Positions 9,173 to 19,622 of a stretch of 64,000 nt of DNA are shown here, piece by piece. The DNA lies in NCBI RefSeq assembly GCF_022343555.1, contig NZ_JAKQZH010000001.1, positions 1,594,108 to 1,658,107 of the forward strand. Direction: 5' to 3'. The notes beneath the pieces are model-generated. The model was not told the origin of the DNA, searched no databases, and saw only the letters and a list, made by a program, of their open reading frames with translations. Each line of letters starts with the position of its first letter. Within the stretch, counting starts at the first letter, position 1. Made by a program: the position numbers and the translations under genes. This DNA is from Marinobacter sp. C7 (GTDB taxonomy: Bacteria; Pseudomonadota; Gammaproteobacteria; Pseudomonadales; Oleiphilaceae).

Positions 9173-10246
9173 ATGTCCAGAAATATTCTCATGCTCCCGG
9201 GTGACGGAATCGGCCCTGAAATTGTTGCCGAGGCTGAAAAAGTCCTGAACAAGGTGAACGACCAGTTCAGCCTGGGGTTGAGCTTCGAAAGCGCGCTGGT
9301 CGGCGGTGCTGCCATTGATGAAGCAGACACGCCGCTGCCTGAGGAAACGCTTGAGAAAGCCAAGGCGGCCGACGCGATTCTGCTCGGCGCGGTCGGCGGT
9401 CCCCAGTGGGATAGCTTGCCGATGGCGAAACGCCCGGAGAAGGGTCTGCTGGGCCTGCGCTCAAACCTGCAGCTGTTTGCCAACCTGCGTCCGGCCATCC
9501 TCTACCCGCAACTCGCCTCCGCGTCCTCGCTCAAGCCGGAAGTGGTCTCGGGGCTGGATATCATGATTGTGCGCGAGCTGACCGGCGGCATCTACTTCGG
9601 TCAGCCCCGTGGCGTGCGTGAACTCGAGAATGGCGAGCGCCAGGGCTACAACACTTATGCCTACACCGAATCGGAAATTCGTCGTATAGGTCGGGTGGCT
9701 TTCGAGGCGGCCCAGCAGCGCGGCAAGAAACTCTGCTCCGTGGATAAGGCCAATGTGCTGGAAGTGACTGTTCTGTGGCGGGAAATCATGGAAGACCTGA
9801 AGCGTGAATACCCGGACGTGGAACTGTCCCACATGTATGTGGATAACGCCGCCATGCAGCTGGTTCGAGCGCCCAAGCAGTTCGATGTAATTGTGACTGG
9901 CAACATGTTTGGTGATATTCTTTCGGACGAAGCGGCTATGCTCACCGGTTCCATCGGCATGTTGCCGTCCGCGTCACTGAACTCGCAGAAGCAGGGCATG
10001 TACGAGCCCTGCCACGGTTCGGCTCCGGACATTGCCGGTCAGGGCATTGCCAATCCGCTGGCTACCATCCTCAGTGCTGCCATGATGTTGCGTTACAGCC
10101 TGGGCGAGGAAAAGGCCGCAGAAGCCATCGAAGCGGCAGTCAGCAAGGTACTGGACCAGGGTTTGCGCACTGCGGATATCATGTCTGAAGGCGCGCAGAA
10201 AGTGTCCACCCGGGAAATGGGTGAGGCGGTGCTCGCGGCTCTCTGA
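9173..10246 (+). CDS. leuB: 3-isopropylmalate dehydrogenase LeuB
   Basis: A 357-residue NAD-dependent beta-decarboxylating dehydrogenase that converts 3-isopropylmalate to 2-oxoisocaproate, the third leucine-specific step. It begins with [14 protein letters not shown], a family hallmark, and carries the NAD/metal signature segment [19 protein letters not shown] near residue 245. Length is standard. A good AAGGAAG ribosome-binding site precedes the ATG. Last gene of leuCDB; 133 bases separate it from asd, without a convincing terminator. Confidence 0.98.
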   Translation: MSRNILMLPGDGIGPEIVAEAEKVLNKVNDQFSLGLSFESALVGGAAIDEADTPLPEETLEKAKAADAILLGAVGGPQWDSLPMAKRPEKGLLGLRSNLQLFANLRPAILYPQLASASSLKPEVVSGLDIMIVRELTGGIYFGQPRGVRELENGERQGYNTYAYTESEIRRIGRVAFEAAQQRGKKLCSVDKANVLEVTVLWREIMEDLKREYPDVELSHMYVDNAAMQLVRAPKQFDVIVTGNMFGDILSDEAAMLTGSIGMLPSASLNSQKQGMYEPCHGSAPDIAGQGIANPLATILSAAMMLRYSLGEEKAAEAIEAAVSKVLDQGLRTADIMSEGAQKVSTREMGEAVLAAL

Positions 10247-10379
10247 GCGGGCGATTCAGGTTCAGGCCGATTGAGACCCGACGGCAACAGGATGCAGTTG
10301 CCGCGGGATCATCCATCCTGTCCCTGCCAGCGATAACGGTAGCGGGCGGGCATAAATCAACGAGGTTCAAAGGTCGCAC

Positions 10380-11495
10380 ATGAAGCGAGTTGGACTTGTA
10401 GGTTGGCGTGGCATGGTGGGCTCGGTCCTCATGCAGCGCATGCGTGAAGAAAACGATTTTGCTGACATCGATCCGGTGTTTTTCTCCACCTCCCAGACCG
10501 GGAAGCCGGCCCCGGATGTTGGCAAGGAAGGCGTTCCGCCGCTGCAGGACGCTTTTGATATCGATACTCTCAAAACCATGGACGTGATCGTGACCTGCCA
10601 GGGTGGCGATTACACCGGCGAGGTCTACCAGAAACTGCGCGACGCAGGCTGGGAAGGCTACTGGATCGACGCCGCTTCCACACTGCGGATGGTTGATCAT
10701 TCCGTGATCGTCCTGGACCCGGTTAACCGCAACGTGATCGATGATGCCCTGGACAAGGGCGTGAAGGATTACGTCGGTGGCAACTGCACCGTCAGCCTGA
10801 TGATGCTGGCCCTCGGCGGGCTGCTCGAGCAGGACCTGATCGAGTGGGTGTCTCCCATGACCTATCAGGCTGCTTCCGGTTCCGGTGCCAAGCACATGCG
10901 GGAGCTCCTGAACCAGATGGGTGCTCTCAACAGCGCCGTGAAATCGGAGCTGGACGATCCGTCCTCTGCCATCCTGGAAATTGATCGCAAGGTGACTGAC
11001 ACCATGCGCTCCGGTGATTTCCCGACCGAAAACTTCGGGGTGCCTCTGGCAGGTAGCCTGATTCCGTTCATCGACAAGCAACTCGATAACGGCATGAGCA
11101 AGGAAGAGTGGAAAGCGGGTGTTGAGACCAACAAGATTCTTGGTCGTAGCGATAACCCGATTCCCATCGATGGCATCTGTGTCCGTATCGGCGCGATGCG
11201 TTCCCACAGTCAGGCGCTGACCATCAAGCTCAAGAAGGACCTGTCGGTGTCCGAGATCGAGGGCATCCTCGCCAAGGCCAACGACTGGGTGAAGGTTATC
11301 CCGAACGATCGCGACGCGACCATGGAGGAGCTGACTCCGGCGAAGGTGACCGGGACACTCAGCATCCCCATCGGACGGATCCGCAAGCTGGCCATGGGGC
11401 CGGAGTATATCTCCGCGTTCACCGTAGGGGACCAGCTGTTGTGGGGCGCTGCGGAGCCGCTGCGCCGCATGCTCCGGATCCTTCAGGAGCGTTAA
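10380..11495 (+). CDS. asd: Aspartate-semialdehyde dehydrogenase
   Basis: A 371-residue NADP-dependent enzyme that reduces beta-aspartyl phosphate to aspartate semialdehyde, the branch point to lysine/diaminopimelate, threonine and methionine. The N-terminal dinucleotide-binding loop [18 protein letters not shown] is present, and the catalytic Cys136 sits in [10 protein letters not shown]. The sequence is of the Gram-negative (E. coli/Pseudomonas) subtype, with the length usual for it. It stands alone between leuB and fimV and is followed by a strong hairpin (11552-11583), so it is probably a single transcription unit or the end of the leu operon. Confidence 0.98.
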   Translation: MKRVGLVGWRGMVGSVLMQRMREENDFADIDPVFFSTSQTGKPAPDVGKEGVPPLQDAFDIDTLKTMDVIVTCQGGDYTGEVYQKLRDAGWEGYWIDAASTLRMVDHSVIVLDPVNRNVIDDALDKGVKDYVGGNCTVSLMMLALGGLLEQDLIEWVSPMTYQAASGSGAKHMRELLNQMGALNSAVKSELDDPSSAILEIDRKVTDTMRSGDFPTENFGVPLAGSLIPFIDKQLDNGMSKEEWKAGVETNKILGRSDNPIPIDGICVRIGAMRSHSQALTIKLKKDLSVSEIEGILAKANDWVKVIPNDRDATMEELTPAKVTGTLSIPIGRIRKLAMGPEYISAFTVGDQLLWGAAEPLRRMLRILQER

Positions 11496-11551
11496 GAAGT
11501 GTTACACAGGGGTAATTAATGCCAACTGTGTCCGGTTTCAGAAAACCGGTT

Positions 11552-11592
11552 AGGGGCGGAGGCTGATTTCGGCCTCCGCCCCTGTTATTTTC
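11552..11592 (+). terminator. Hairpin terminator after asd
   Basis: A perfect 12-bp stem, AGGGGCGGAGGC (11552-11563) with GCCTCCGCCCCT (11572-11583), closes an 8-base loop and is followed by the moderately T-rich GTTATTTTC. The rest of the 312-base asd-fimV gap (11496-11807) is A/T-rich from about 11620 to 11760, as expected for the fimV promoter, but I could not choose a single well-spaced -35/-10 pair. Confidence 0.75.
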
Positions 11593-11807
11593 AGGGAACC
11601 TGAGGGGTTCCGAATCAAAGATAAAAAAGTGGTGCAAGGATTGCAGCTGATTGATTGATAAACGAGGCTTTATCAACAATACTTGCGAAATTGATTATTA
11701 AAATCGCGACATAATAACGAACATTATCCAGACGGAAGTCATCCAACCTCATCCGATTCTGTTTTTAAAAAGCAGTAACGAATAACGGAGACTGGAAAGG
11801 AAAAAGC

Positions 11808-14800
11808 ATGAAGGTACGCAAGCTTGCGGTTGCCCTGGCTCTGGCAGGAGGGCTCGGTTCCGGCGTTGCACAGGCCCTGGGGCTGGGAGAAATCGAACTT
11901 CAGTCCTATCTGAATGAGCCACTGGATGCGGAAATTACTCTGCCCCAGAGCAGGGGGGTGAGCCCCGGCGATGTTCTGGTCGATATTGCCTCGGATGCCG
12001 CTTATGAGCGCGTTGGACTGGATCGCAACCAGTTTCTGAGCAAGCTCCGTTTTGAGGTCGTGACCGGCACCGACGGCAATCTCGTAGTCAATGTCTCCTC
12101 CAGAGAACCCCTGCGTGAGCCGTACCTGAATTTCCTGCTCGAACTGACCTGGCCTAATGGCCGCCTGATGCGGGAATATGCAGTACTGGTTGATCCTCCT
12201 GTGTATGCCGAGGATTCCGGTGTTCGTGAGCAAGTGGCGGCCCCTGGTTCGACTGCGCGTACCTCCGAGCCTTCCGCTCCTGCCACCCGTAGCAGTGAAT
12301 CTATCCGGCGTCAGGCCGAAGCTGAAAGCTCACTCGGCCGCAGCTATTCTGCGAATACCTTTGGCCCCACCGGTCCGTCCGATACTCTCTGGACGATCGC
12401 CTCGCGAGTACGCCCTGATAACAGTGTGTCCATGCAGCAGGTGATGCTGGCAATCCAGGACCTCAATCCCGATGCCTTCATTGGTGGCAACATCAACCGT
12501 CTCAAACGCGGTGAAGTGTTGCGAGTACCCACCAGGGATCAGATCCAGAGCCGTACCCGGGCGGAAGCGACCCGCATCGTCAGTCAGCAGAATCAGGAAT
12601 TCCAGTCTCCTCAGCGTACGGTTGATGCCACCCCCACGCCTCAGCAGGGGCAGCCGACCGAACAGGCTGCAACCGGTGGTGGAGACGCTGAGCTGAAGCT
12701 TTTGGTGGCGGAAGACAACGACTCCCGGGATACCACTGACGGTGGATCGGCCGGTGGCGACAGTGATCTGCCAGGCGGTGTTGATGCCGGCGAAGCCGTT
12801 GCCATGGAAGAGCTGGAAAGTGCCCGCCGCGAGAATGCGGAACTGAACAGCCGCGTTGACGACCTTCAGGATCAGGTCGAGACCCTGCAGCGTCTGCTTG
12901 AACTCAAGAACAGCCAGCTTGCCGATTTGCAGCAGATGGCCGGTGAGGGCGACGCTGATGCCGTCTCGCCTGGTGAGGGCGAGATGGCTCCGACAGCATC
13001 TCCTGAGGATGGCGTCGAATCCGGATCAGAAGAAGCGGGCGCGGATGAAGCGTCTGCCCCCGAGGCCGGTGCCGAAGCTACCGCTGATGAATCGGAGCAG
13101 GCCGACGGAACGGCCGGGGCTGATATGGCAGGTGAGGACTCAACCACAGCGGAGGGCGCCGCTGATGGATCGGAGGAAGCCGATGTTGCTGCTGGTGGAT
13201 CCGCTGCGGACGCAGCAGACGAGGCAGCAACGGAAATGACAGGCACAGGCGCCGAGCCTGCTGATGCCTCTGCCGCTGGTGACGAGACGGCGCCTTCCAG
13301 CCAGGAGTCAGCGGAAGAGGTTGCTACCGCTGCTGCGCCGGCAGAGCCGGAGCAGAGCCAGCCGGCTCAGCAGCAAACGGACCCGCAAAAAGCTTTCCCC
13401 GGCAACATTATTGACATGATCGTCAATAATCCCATGTATCAGATCGCGCTGGGAGGCGGCCTGATTCTCCTGCTGTTGCTGCTGCTTCTGGTAGCGCGTC
13501 GGAATGCCAATCGGGAAAAGCAGTTCTACGAGGAGCTCAACACGGATACCGAGGGCGAGTCCGATTCTTTCGAGGTTGATCTCGGCGACGAAGAGAGCAA
13601 GGCTCCGGAGGCTACTGATGCCCTGGCCGAGGCGGATCGCTACGTGGCCTACGGTCAGAGCGACAGGGCTGTCCAGGCACTGGAAACAGCAATTTCCCGT
13701 GAGCCGAGCCGCACGGACCTGCGCCTGAAACTGTTGGCTCTCTACGCCGACAATCAGGACCGTCAGTCTTTCGAAAAGCAGTTTGGTGAAGTTGCAGCCT
13801 TCGAGGACGAGAATGCGCTGGCCGAAGCCAATGCGCTCCGCAGTCGTCTCGAGGAGGCCGAGTCGGTGCCCAGTATTGATGACCTCGAGTCGCAGCTGCG
13901 TTCAGATTCGTTCAGTACCGACCAGGAAACCGCATCGAATGAAGCTTCTGCCGAGCCTGAAGTCTCCGACGAGCTCCTGGCAGACCAGTATGATGCGTCC
14001 AGGGAAGAGCAGGTTGAAAACGAATTTGGCGATTTTGACACTGAATTTGCTGAATTCGATCTGAGCGATGTCGAGCAGGCCGAGGAAAAATCCGAAGGTG
14101 CAGCGGAGTCTGAGTCCGAGAGTGCCGATACGCGGAATGACATGCTCGAATTCGATCTGTCCTCCCTGGAGACGGAAGAGGGTGTCGAGCCGGAAGAGAA
14201 GAGCGACGAGACCGATTTCTCCTCTCTTGAAATGGATCTGGAGGAGCCGGTAGAAGAGTCAAAGGAAAGCCAGGCCGATGAGTTCTCCCTGGACCTCGAA
14301 GATGAGTCCTCCACCGCGGCAGATTCGGAAGGCGAAGAAGTCGAATCTGAGCTCAGTGGTCTCGACGAATCGTTCCTGGATGAGCTGGATGCCGAACTTG
14401 ATAAAGTTGCCGATGACGACGAGCTTGGCGGTGAGGAAATTGAAGAGTCCTCACTGGACGACCTGGAGCTGGATGTCTCGGATGAAGATCTGGCTCTGAT
14501 GGAAGAATTTTCCGATTCTGCGGATAGCGGCAATCATGGTGAAGAGGAAGCTGCGCCCCTGGATGATGAGCTGGGTCTGGAAGACACACTGGGTGAAGGC
14601 GATGTGATGGGTCAGGGCGAAGAGCCCAGCCCGGAGCAGGAAGTCGCCGAGACCGAGGAGTTGGAAGACCTGGGCACCCTGGAGAATCTGGCGGAGCAGG
14701 AGGCGCCTGCCGCTGACGAAGCTACCGAAGAGGAGATTCCTGTGGCAAGCGATGAGACCGGTCGTGCAGCACCTGTCGAAATTGATGAGTCCGAGCTTGG

Positions 14801-14984
14801 CGAGGACGATGACTTCGACTTCCTGGCAGGTACGGACGAAGCGGCGACCAAGCTGGACCTGGCTCGCGCCTATATCGAGATGGGTGACAGTGACGGTGCC
14901 CGGGACATTCTTGAGGAGGTGGCCCTCGAGGGTGATGACGCCCAGAAGGCAGAAGCCCAGGATCTCCTTAAAAATCTGTCCTGA
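11808..14984 (+). CDS. fimV: FimV-like peptidoglycan-binding inner-membrane hub protein
   Basis: A 1058-residue protein of the FimV/HubP family, which organises the cell pole, supports assembly of the type IV pilus secretin and raises cyclic AMP in Pseudomonas. Order of parts: signal peptide (1-24, cleaved near AQA-LGLGE), a FimV N-terminal domain, a LysM peptidoglycan-binding module (about 185-245, DTLWTIASRV...LRVPTRDQ), a coiled coil (about 325-380), an Ala/Glu/Asp-rich region, one transmembrane helix near 546-563 (a run of leucines), then a long, very acidic cytoplasmic region ending in the conserved C-terminal TPR-like motif (about 1005-1058, DLARAYIEMGDSDGARDILEEV). It lies between asd and truA as in Pseudomonas. 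The cytoplasmic region contains repeated SSLE(T/M)-type acidic segments. Confidence 0.93.
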   Translation: MKVRKLAVALALAGGLGSGVAQALGLGEIELQSYLNEPLDAEITLPQSRGVSPGDVLVDIASDAAYERVGLDRNQFLSKLRFEVVTGTDGNLVVNVSSREPLREPYLNFLLELTWPNGRLMREYAVLVDPPVYAEDSGVREQVAAPGSTARTSEPSAPATRSSESIRRQAEAESSLGRSYSANTFGPTGPSDTLWTIASRVRPDNSVSMQQVMLAIQDLNPDAFIGGNINRLKRGEVLRVPTRDQIQSRTRAEATRIVSQQNQEFQSPQRTVDATPTPQQGQPTEQAATGGGDAELKLLVAEDNDSRDTTDGGSAGGDSDLPGGVDAGEAVAMEELESARRENAELNSRVDDLQDQVETLQRLLELKNSQLADLQQMAGEGDADAVSPGEGEMAPTASPEDGVESGSEEAGADEASAPEAGAEATADESEQADGTAGADMAGEDSTTAEGAADGSEEADVAAGGSAADAADEAATEMTGTGAEPADASAAGDETAPSSQESAEEVATAAAPAEPEQSQPAQQQTDPQKAFPGNIIDMIVNNPMYQIALGGGLILLLLLLLLVARRNANREKQFYEELNTDTEGESDSFEVDLGDEESKAPEATDALAEADRYVAYGQSDRAVQALETAISREPSRTDLRLKLLALYADNQDRQSFEKQFGEVAAFEDENALAEANALRSRLEEAESVPSIDDLESQLRSDSFSTDQETASNEASAEPEVSDELLADQYDASREEQVENEFGDFDTEFAEFDLSDVEQAEEKSEGAAESESESADTRNDMLEFDLSSLETEEGVEPEEKSDETDFSSLEMDLEEPVEESKESQADEFSLDLEDESSTAADSEGEEVESELSGLDESFLDELDAELDKVADDDELGGEEIEESSLDDLELDVSDEDLALMEEFSDSADSGNHGEEEAAPLDDELGLEDTLGEGDVMGQGEEPSPEQEVAETEELEDLGTLENLAEQEAPAADEATEEEIPVASDETGRAAPVEIDESELGEDDDFDFLAGTDEAATKLDLARAYIEMGDSDGARDILEEVALEGDDAQKAEAQDLLKNLS

Positions 14985-15012
14985 TCCGTTATAATCAATT
15001 CCTCAGGTGACG

Positions 15013-15056
15013 AGCGCCGGCCCCGGTCCACGGGATAACGCCGGCGCTTTGTTTTT
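15013..15056 (+). terminator. Hairpin terminator after fimV
   Basis: A 9-bp G/C-rich stem, AGCGCCGGC (15013-15021) with GCCGGCGCT (15040-15048), has an inner CCCG/CGGG extension and is followed by TTGTTTTT. It stands only 26 bases before the truA TTG start. A TATAAT (14990-14995) precedes it, so a truA transcript begun there would have to read through this hairpin. Confidence 0.75.
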
Positions 15057-15082
15057 ACAGCAAGATCTTTTCGGACTTCCCC

Positions 15083-15991
15083 TTGTTCCTCGAAGCACAG
15101 CAACTGACCACAGACAACGCAATTGGTGACGGCCGGGTGGTTCTGGCCTTTGAGTACGATGGCCGGGGTTTTCATGGCTGGCAGATGCAGAAATCCGGTG
15201 TGCGGTCGGTTGAAGGGGAGCTCTCGAAAGCAGTTGCGAAAGTAGCCAACCACCCTGTTGACCTGGTGTGTGCCGGTCGTACCGATGCGGGTGTTCATGC
15301 CAGTTATCAGATTGTCCATTTTGAGACGCCTTCGGTCCGGAATCTTCGCTCCTGGGTCATGGGAATCAACACCGCGCTCCCGGGGGATATCTCAGTCCAC
15401 TGGGCCGGGCAAGGGGCTGACGACTTTCACGCACGCTTTTCGGCCGTCTATCGCCGTTATCGCTATGTGATTTACAACCATGCGGTTCGCCCCGGAATCC
15501 TTCGTGGTCAGGTCAGCTGGACCTTTCGTCCACTGGATGCGGACAGGATGCATGAGGCCGCGCAGGTGCTGGTTGGCGAGCACGATTTTTCATCGTTTCG
15601 TGCTGCCGGATGCCAGTCTCGTACTCCCATCCGTTTCCTTGAGAAGATTTCGGTAACCCGTAAAGGTGATTTCGTCGTAATTGATGTTCAGGCCAACGCA
15701 TTCCTGCATCACATGGTCCGAAACATTGCCGGTGCCCTGATGGCGGTGGGTAATGGCAGAGAGTCTGTGAACTGGATTGCCTCGATCCTGAAAGAGAGGG
15801 ACCGGACCGTGGCCGGAGTAACCGCACCACCTGACGGTCTGTATCTGGTGGATGTTGGCTATCCTTTCGGGTATAGAGTTCCGAAAGCCGAGTGCGGCCC
15901 GGGTTTTGTCCGCCCATGGTTCCAGAGTGACGACAATCACCCGATTGAACCAACCCATATTCATCCCAAAAAACCGATGCCCGAACGATGA
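15083..15991 (+). CDS. truA: tRNA pseudouridine(38-40) synthase TruA
   Basis: A 302-residue enzyme that isomerises uridines 38-40 in the anticodon stem of many tRNAs. The catalytic aspartate lies in GRTDAGVHA (Asp68), and the opening [14 protein letters not shown] block is typical. No ATG is available upstream of that block; TTG at 15083 gives a 20-residue leader of usual length but without a clear ribosome-binding site, and a GTG at 15137 is the alternative. The stop overlaps the ATG of trpF by four bases (ATGA), so the genes are translationally coupled. The truA-trpF adjacency is conserved in Pseudomonas. Confidence 0.95.
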   Translation: MFLEAQQLTTDNAIGDGRVVLAFEYDGRGFHGWQMQKSGVRSVEGELSKAVAKVANHPVDLVCAGRTDAGVHASYQIVHFETPSVRNLRSWVMGINTALPGDISVHWAGQGADDFHARFSAVYRRYRYVIYNHAVRPGILRGQVSWTFRPLDADRMHEAAQVLVGEHDFSSFRAAGCQSRTPIRFLEKISVTRKGDFVVIDVQANAFLHHMVRNIAGALMAVGNGRESVNWIASILKERDRTVAGVTAPPDGLYLVDVGYPFGYRVPKAECGPGFVRPWFQSDDNHPIEPTHIHPKKPMPER

Positions 15992-16617
15992 GTACGAGAG
16001 TCAAGATTTGTGGCCTGACCCGCCCGGAGGATGTCTCAGCTGCAATCAGTTGCGGCGCGGATGCTCTCGGGTTTGTGTTTTATGAACCCAGTCCGCGTTC
16101 GGTTTCGCCTGCGCACGCTGCGGCCCTGATTCGCGACATCCCACCGTTTGTGCAAGCGGTGGGACTGTTTGTGAATCCCGAGCCGGAATTTGTCGAGCGG
16201 GTGTTATCCGAGGTACCGCTGGATCTCCTGCAGTTTCACGGCGATGAGACGCCTGAGTTCTGCCGAAGCTTTGGCAGGCGATGGATCAAGGCCATCCGCG
16301 TTCGTGAGGAAGGACAGATCGAGTCGGCTTTTCAGGATTACCGGGATGCTGCCGGTTTGCTGGTGGATGCCTGGGTTCCGGACAAATTCGGAGGCACCGG
16401 TCAGTCCTTCAACTGGCAGCTTATCCCTGAAAACCGCCCCATGCCACTTGTATTGGCCGGTGGGTTATCATCTGATAACGTATCCCGCGCCGTAACACAG
16501 GTGAAACCCTGGGCTGTGGATGTCAGTGGCGGTGTCGAGCGCAGCAAGGGCATCAAGGACATCCAGAAAATTTCCGACTTCATTAAAGAGGTTCACCGTG
16601 TCTGTAAAACTGACTGA
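15988..16617 (+). CDS. trpF: Phosphoribosylanthranilate isomerase TrpF
   Basis: A 209-residue TIM-barrel enzyme converting N-(5-phosphoribosyl)anthranilate to the carboxyphenylamino-deoxyribulose phosphate in tryptophan synthesis. It opens with [13 protein letters not shown], carrying the catalytic cysteine in KICG, and ends with the [10 protein letters not shown] and VDVSGGVE phosphate-binding segments. It is monofunctional, not fused to TrpC as in enterics. It overlaps truA by 4 bases and trpB by 20 bases. Confidence 0.97.
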   Translation: MSTRVKICGLTRPEDVSAAISCGADALGFVFYEPSPRSVSPAHAAALIRDIPPFVQAVGLFVNPEPEFVERVLSEVPLDLLQFHGDETPEFCRSFGRRWIKAIRVREEGQIESAFQDYRDAAGLLVDAWVPDKFGGTGQSFNWQLIPENRPMPLVLAGGLSSDNVSRAVTQVKPWAVDVSGGVERSKGIKDIQKISDFIKEVHRVCKTD

Positions 16618-17818
16618 AGAAATGCTGAGCGCACTTCCCGATGCACGGGGTCACTTCGGTGCCTACGGCGGACGGTTTGTTTCTGAAACCCTGATGGATT
16701 CCCTGATGACCCTGGAGAAAGAATACCTCCAGATGAAAAAGGATCCTGAATTCCAGGCCAAATTCGACAAGGATCTGGCGGATTACGTTGGACGACCGAG
16801 CCCGCTGTACTTCGCAGAACGGTTGACCCGGGAAACCGGTGGCGCGCAGATCTGGCTCAAGCGTGAAGATCTGAACCATACCGGCGCTCACAAGGTGAAC
16901 AACACCATCGGTCAGGCCCTTCTTGCCAGCTTCCTTGGCAAGAAGCGGATCATTGCCGAGACCGGAGCTGGCCAGCACGGTGTAGCCACGGCCACGGTTT
17001 GTGCCCGTCTGGGCTTGGAATGCCATGTGTTCATGGGCGCGGAGGATGTCCAGCGCCAATCCCTCAATGTGTATCGGATGAAGCTCCTGGGGGCGCAGGT
17101 CCATGCCGTCGAAAGTGGCACCCGGACCCTGAAAGACGCCATGAACGACGCCATGCGCGACTGGGTCTCCCATGTCGACGATACCTTCTACATTATTGGC
17201 ACCGTGGCCGGACCCCATCCTTATCCGCTCCTGGTACGGGACTTCCAGTCGGTGATCGGTCGTGAAACCCGCCGACAGGCGCTGGACAAGACCGGCAAGC
17301 TGCCGGATGCGCTGGTTGCCTGTGTGGGTGGTGGATCAAATGCCATCGGCATGTTCTACCCGTTCCTCGGCGATGAGACTGTTGAGATGTATGGCGTTGA
17401 GGCCGGCGGCCTGGGTATCGAGACGGGGCAACACGCGGCGCCCCTGTGTGCGGGACGTCCGGGTGTCTTGCACGGCAATCGTACCTACCTGATGGAAGAC
17501 GAAAACGGCCAGATTGCCGGAACCCATTCGGTCAGTGCCGGCCTGGACTATCCGGGCGTTGGGCCTGAGCATGCATGGCTCAAGGATATCGGCCGCGCCA
17601 ACTACGTTTCGGTCACTGACGATGAGGCGCTGGACGGCTTCCGTATGCTCACCCGGGTAGAGGGCATCATGCCGGCACTGGAGACCGCCCACGCGGTGGC
17701 CTACGGCGTGAAGAAGGCCGCGGAAATGGACAAGGACCAGATGCTGGTTATCAACATCTCCGGTCGTGGTGACAAAGACATTCATACCATCGCCCAACTC
17801 GATGGTATCGAGATCTGA
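16598..17818 (+). CDS. trpB: Tryptophan synthase beta subunit
   Basis: A 406-residue PLP enzyme that condenses indole with serine; it forms an alpha2-beta2 complex with TrpA joined by an indole tunnel. The PLP lysine is Lys99 in [10 protein letters not shown], and the phosphate-binding loop GGGSNA is visible near residue 245. I chose GTG at 16598 (AGAGG 7 bases upstream), which overlaps the end of trpF by 20 bases; longer upstream readings would run further into trpF without family support. trpA follows after 19 bases. Confidence 0.97.
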   Translation: MSVKLTEEMLSALPDARGHFGAYGGRFVSETLMDSLMTLEKEYLQMKKDPEFQAKFDKDLADYVGRPSPLYFAERLTRETGGAQIWLKREDLNHTGAHKVNNTIGQALLASFLGKKRIIAETGAGQHGVATATVCARLGLECHVFMGAEDVQRQSLNVYRMKLLGAQVHAVESGTRTLKDAMNDAMRDWVSHVDDTFYIIGTVAGPHPYPLLVRDFQSVIGRETRRQALDKTGKLPDALVACVGGGSNAIGMFYPFLGDETVEMYGVEAGGLGIETGQHAAPLCAGRPGVLHGNRTYLMEDENGQIAGTHSVSAGLDYPGVGPEHAWLKDIGRANYVSVTDDEALDGFRMLTRVEGIMPALETAHAVAYGVKKAAEMDKDQMLVINISGRGDKDIHTIAQLDGIEI

Positions 17819-17837
17819 AGAAAGGACGGAAACTGGC

Positions 17838-18650
17838 ATGAGCCGAATTCAAGGGGTATTAAAGGACCTGAAGGACCAGGGGCGTAAGGCGCTTATTCCA
17901 TACATTACTGCAGGAGATCCGCATCCGGATGCCACAGTAGGCCTGATGCATTCGCTGGTAGAGGCTGGCGCGGATATTATCGAACTTGGCGTACCGTTTT
18001 CCGACCCGATGGCGGATGGCCCTGTTATCCAGTTGGCCTGTGAGCGGGCACTCAAGCACGGCACCTCACTCCGCCAGGTCATCGGTATGGTCAAGGAATT
18101 CCGCAAGGAGGACGACAAGACTCCGGTGGTCCTGATGGGGTATCTCAATCCCATGGAAGCCATGGGTTATGAGGCCTTCGCCGACGCGGCGGCCGATGCC
18201 GGGGTGGACGGAATTCTCACGGTTGACCTGCCGCCGGAAGAGGCGGATGACGTGGCGCCGCTGTTCGCCCGGCGCAAGCTTGACGCCATTTTCCTGCTCG
18301 CACCGACAACGATTGATGAGCGAATCCGCGCTATCGCCGAGCACTCTTCCGGCTACGTGTACTATGTTTCATTCAAGGGCGTGACCGGTGCGGCTAAAAT
18401 CAATGTCGATGAAGTGGCCGCCAAGGTTGCCCATATTCATGAAATGACCGCCTTGCCGGTCGGCGTCGGCTTCGGAATTCGTGATGCGGAAACGGCCGCT
18501 GCCGTGGGTCGGGTATCCGATGGTGTAATTGTTGGCAGTGTGCTGGTCGATACAATAGCCAGAAATCAGGCAGATACGGAAGAGCTCAAGCGAGCCCTGA
18601 CGGATCTGCTCCACCCGATGCGCGAAGCACTGGACAGCCTGGCCTCCTGA
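17838..18650 (+). CDS. trpA: Tryptophan synthase alpha subunit
   Basis: A 270-residue TIM-barrel lyase that cleaves indole-3-glycerol phosphate to indole and glyceraldehyde 3-phosphate. Catalytic residues fall at the classical positions, Glu49 in [10 protein letters not shown] and Asp60 in MADGP. The ATG at 17838 gives the usual N-terminus ([12 protein letters not shown]) with AAAGGA upstream; an earlier ATG inside trpB is rejected. trpFBA sit directly ahead of accD, an arrangement shared with Acinetobacter-like genomes but not with Pseudomonas, where trpBA lie elsewhere. Confidence 0.97.
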   Translation: MSRIQGVLKDLKDQGRKALIPYITAGDPHPDATVGLMHSLVEAGADIIELGVPFSDPMADGPVIQLACERALKHGTSLRQVIGMVKEFRKEDDKTPVVLMGYLNPMEAMGYEAFADAAADAGVDGILTVDLPPEEADDVAPLFARRKLDAIFLLAPTTIDERIRAIAEHSSGYVYYVSFKGVTGAAKINVDEVAAKVAHIHEMTALPVGVGFGIRDAETAAAVGRVSDGVIVGSVLVDTIARNQADTEELKRALTDLLHPMREALDSLAS

Positions 18651-18695
18651 ACCGGAGGCCGAGGGCAGGCAGGCCTCACAGGACAGGATTGAATC

Positions 18696-19622
18696 ATGAG
18701 TAACTGGCTGGACAAAATCATGCCGAGCAAGATCCGCTCGGAATCCAAGCAGAGAACCGGGGTCCCCGAAGGACTCTGGAAGAAGTGTCCCAAATGCGGG
18801 GCCTTTCTCTACAAGCCGGAACTTGAGAAGAATCTGGATGTTTGTCCCAAATGTAACCACCACCTGCGGGTAAGTGCCCGGCGTCGTCTCGATATTTTCC
18901 TCGACGAGGACGGCCGTGAGGAGATCGCAGCGGATCTGGAGCCCTGGGACCGCCTCAAGTTCAAGGACAGCAAGCGTTACAAGGATCGTCTCTCCCAGGC
19001 CCAGAAGGGAACGGGTGAGAAGGACGCCCTGATTGCCATGAAGGGAACGACCCTCGGGGTTCCCCTGGTGGCCTGCTCCTTTGAGTTCAACTTCCTGGGT
19101 GGTTCCATGGGTCAGGTGGTTGGTGAGAAGTTTGTGCAGGCAGCCAATGTGGCCCTGCGGGATCGCATTCCGCTGGTGTGCTTCTCCGCAAGTGGCGGCG
19201 CCCGGATGCAGGAAGCGATTCTGTCGTTGATGCAGATGTCCAAGACCGCAGCCGTGCTTGAGCGTATGAAGCAGGAGGGCATCCCTTATATCTCCGTGAT
19301 GACCGATCCGGTGTTTGGGGGTGTCTCCGCCAGTCTGGCCATGCTGGGGGATCTCAACATTGCCGAGCCTAACGCCCTGATCGGCTTCGCCGGCCCGCGG
19401 GTTATCGAGCAGACCGTCCGGGAAAAGCTGCCGGAAGGCTTCCAGCGCAGTGAATTTCTGTTGGAGCACGGTGCTATCGACATGATTCTGCACCGCCACC
19501 AGCTCAGGGAACGTTGCGCACATCTGCTTGCCAAGTTCACGGCAGACGATAAACCCGGAACAGAAGAGCCCATCGAGTTCGAAGTGACTGAAAAGCCCGA
19601 AAACGATGCCGCCGAGCAGTAA
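18696..19622 (+). CDS. accD: Acetyl-CoA carboxylase carboxyltransferase subunit beta
   Basis: A 308-residue subunit that, with AccA, transfers the carboxyl group from biotin to acetyl-CoA to give malonyl-CoA for fatty-acid synthesis. The N-terminal C4 zinc finger is clear (Cys31, Cys34, Cys50, Cys53), followed by the crotonase-fold carboxyltransferase domain with the [12 protein letters not shown] segment. The C-terminus overlaps folC by 17 bases. Gene order trpA-accD-folC supports the assignment. Confidence 0.97.
   Translation: MSNWLDKIMPSKIRSESKQRTGVPEGLWKKCPKCGAFLYKPELEKNLDVCPKCNHHLRVSARRRLDIFLDEDGREEIAADLEPWDRLKFKDSKRYKDRLSQAQKGTGEKDALIAMKGTTLGVPLVACSFEFNFLGGSMGQVVGEKFVQAANVALRDRIPLVCFSASGGARMQEAILSLMQMSKTAAVLERMKQEGIPYISVMTDPVFGGVSASLAMLGDLNIAEPNALIGFAGPRVIEQTVREKLPEGFQRSEFLLEHGAIDMILHRHQLRERCAHLLAKFTADDKPGTEEPIEFEVTEKPENDAAEQ

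Noticed and set aside
10278..10317. Hairpins GGCAAC/GTTGCC and CAGGATG/CATCCTG between leuB and asd
   Set aside because: Mutually exclusive weak stems without a T-run; not enough to call a terminator or attenuator.
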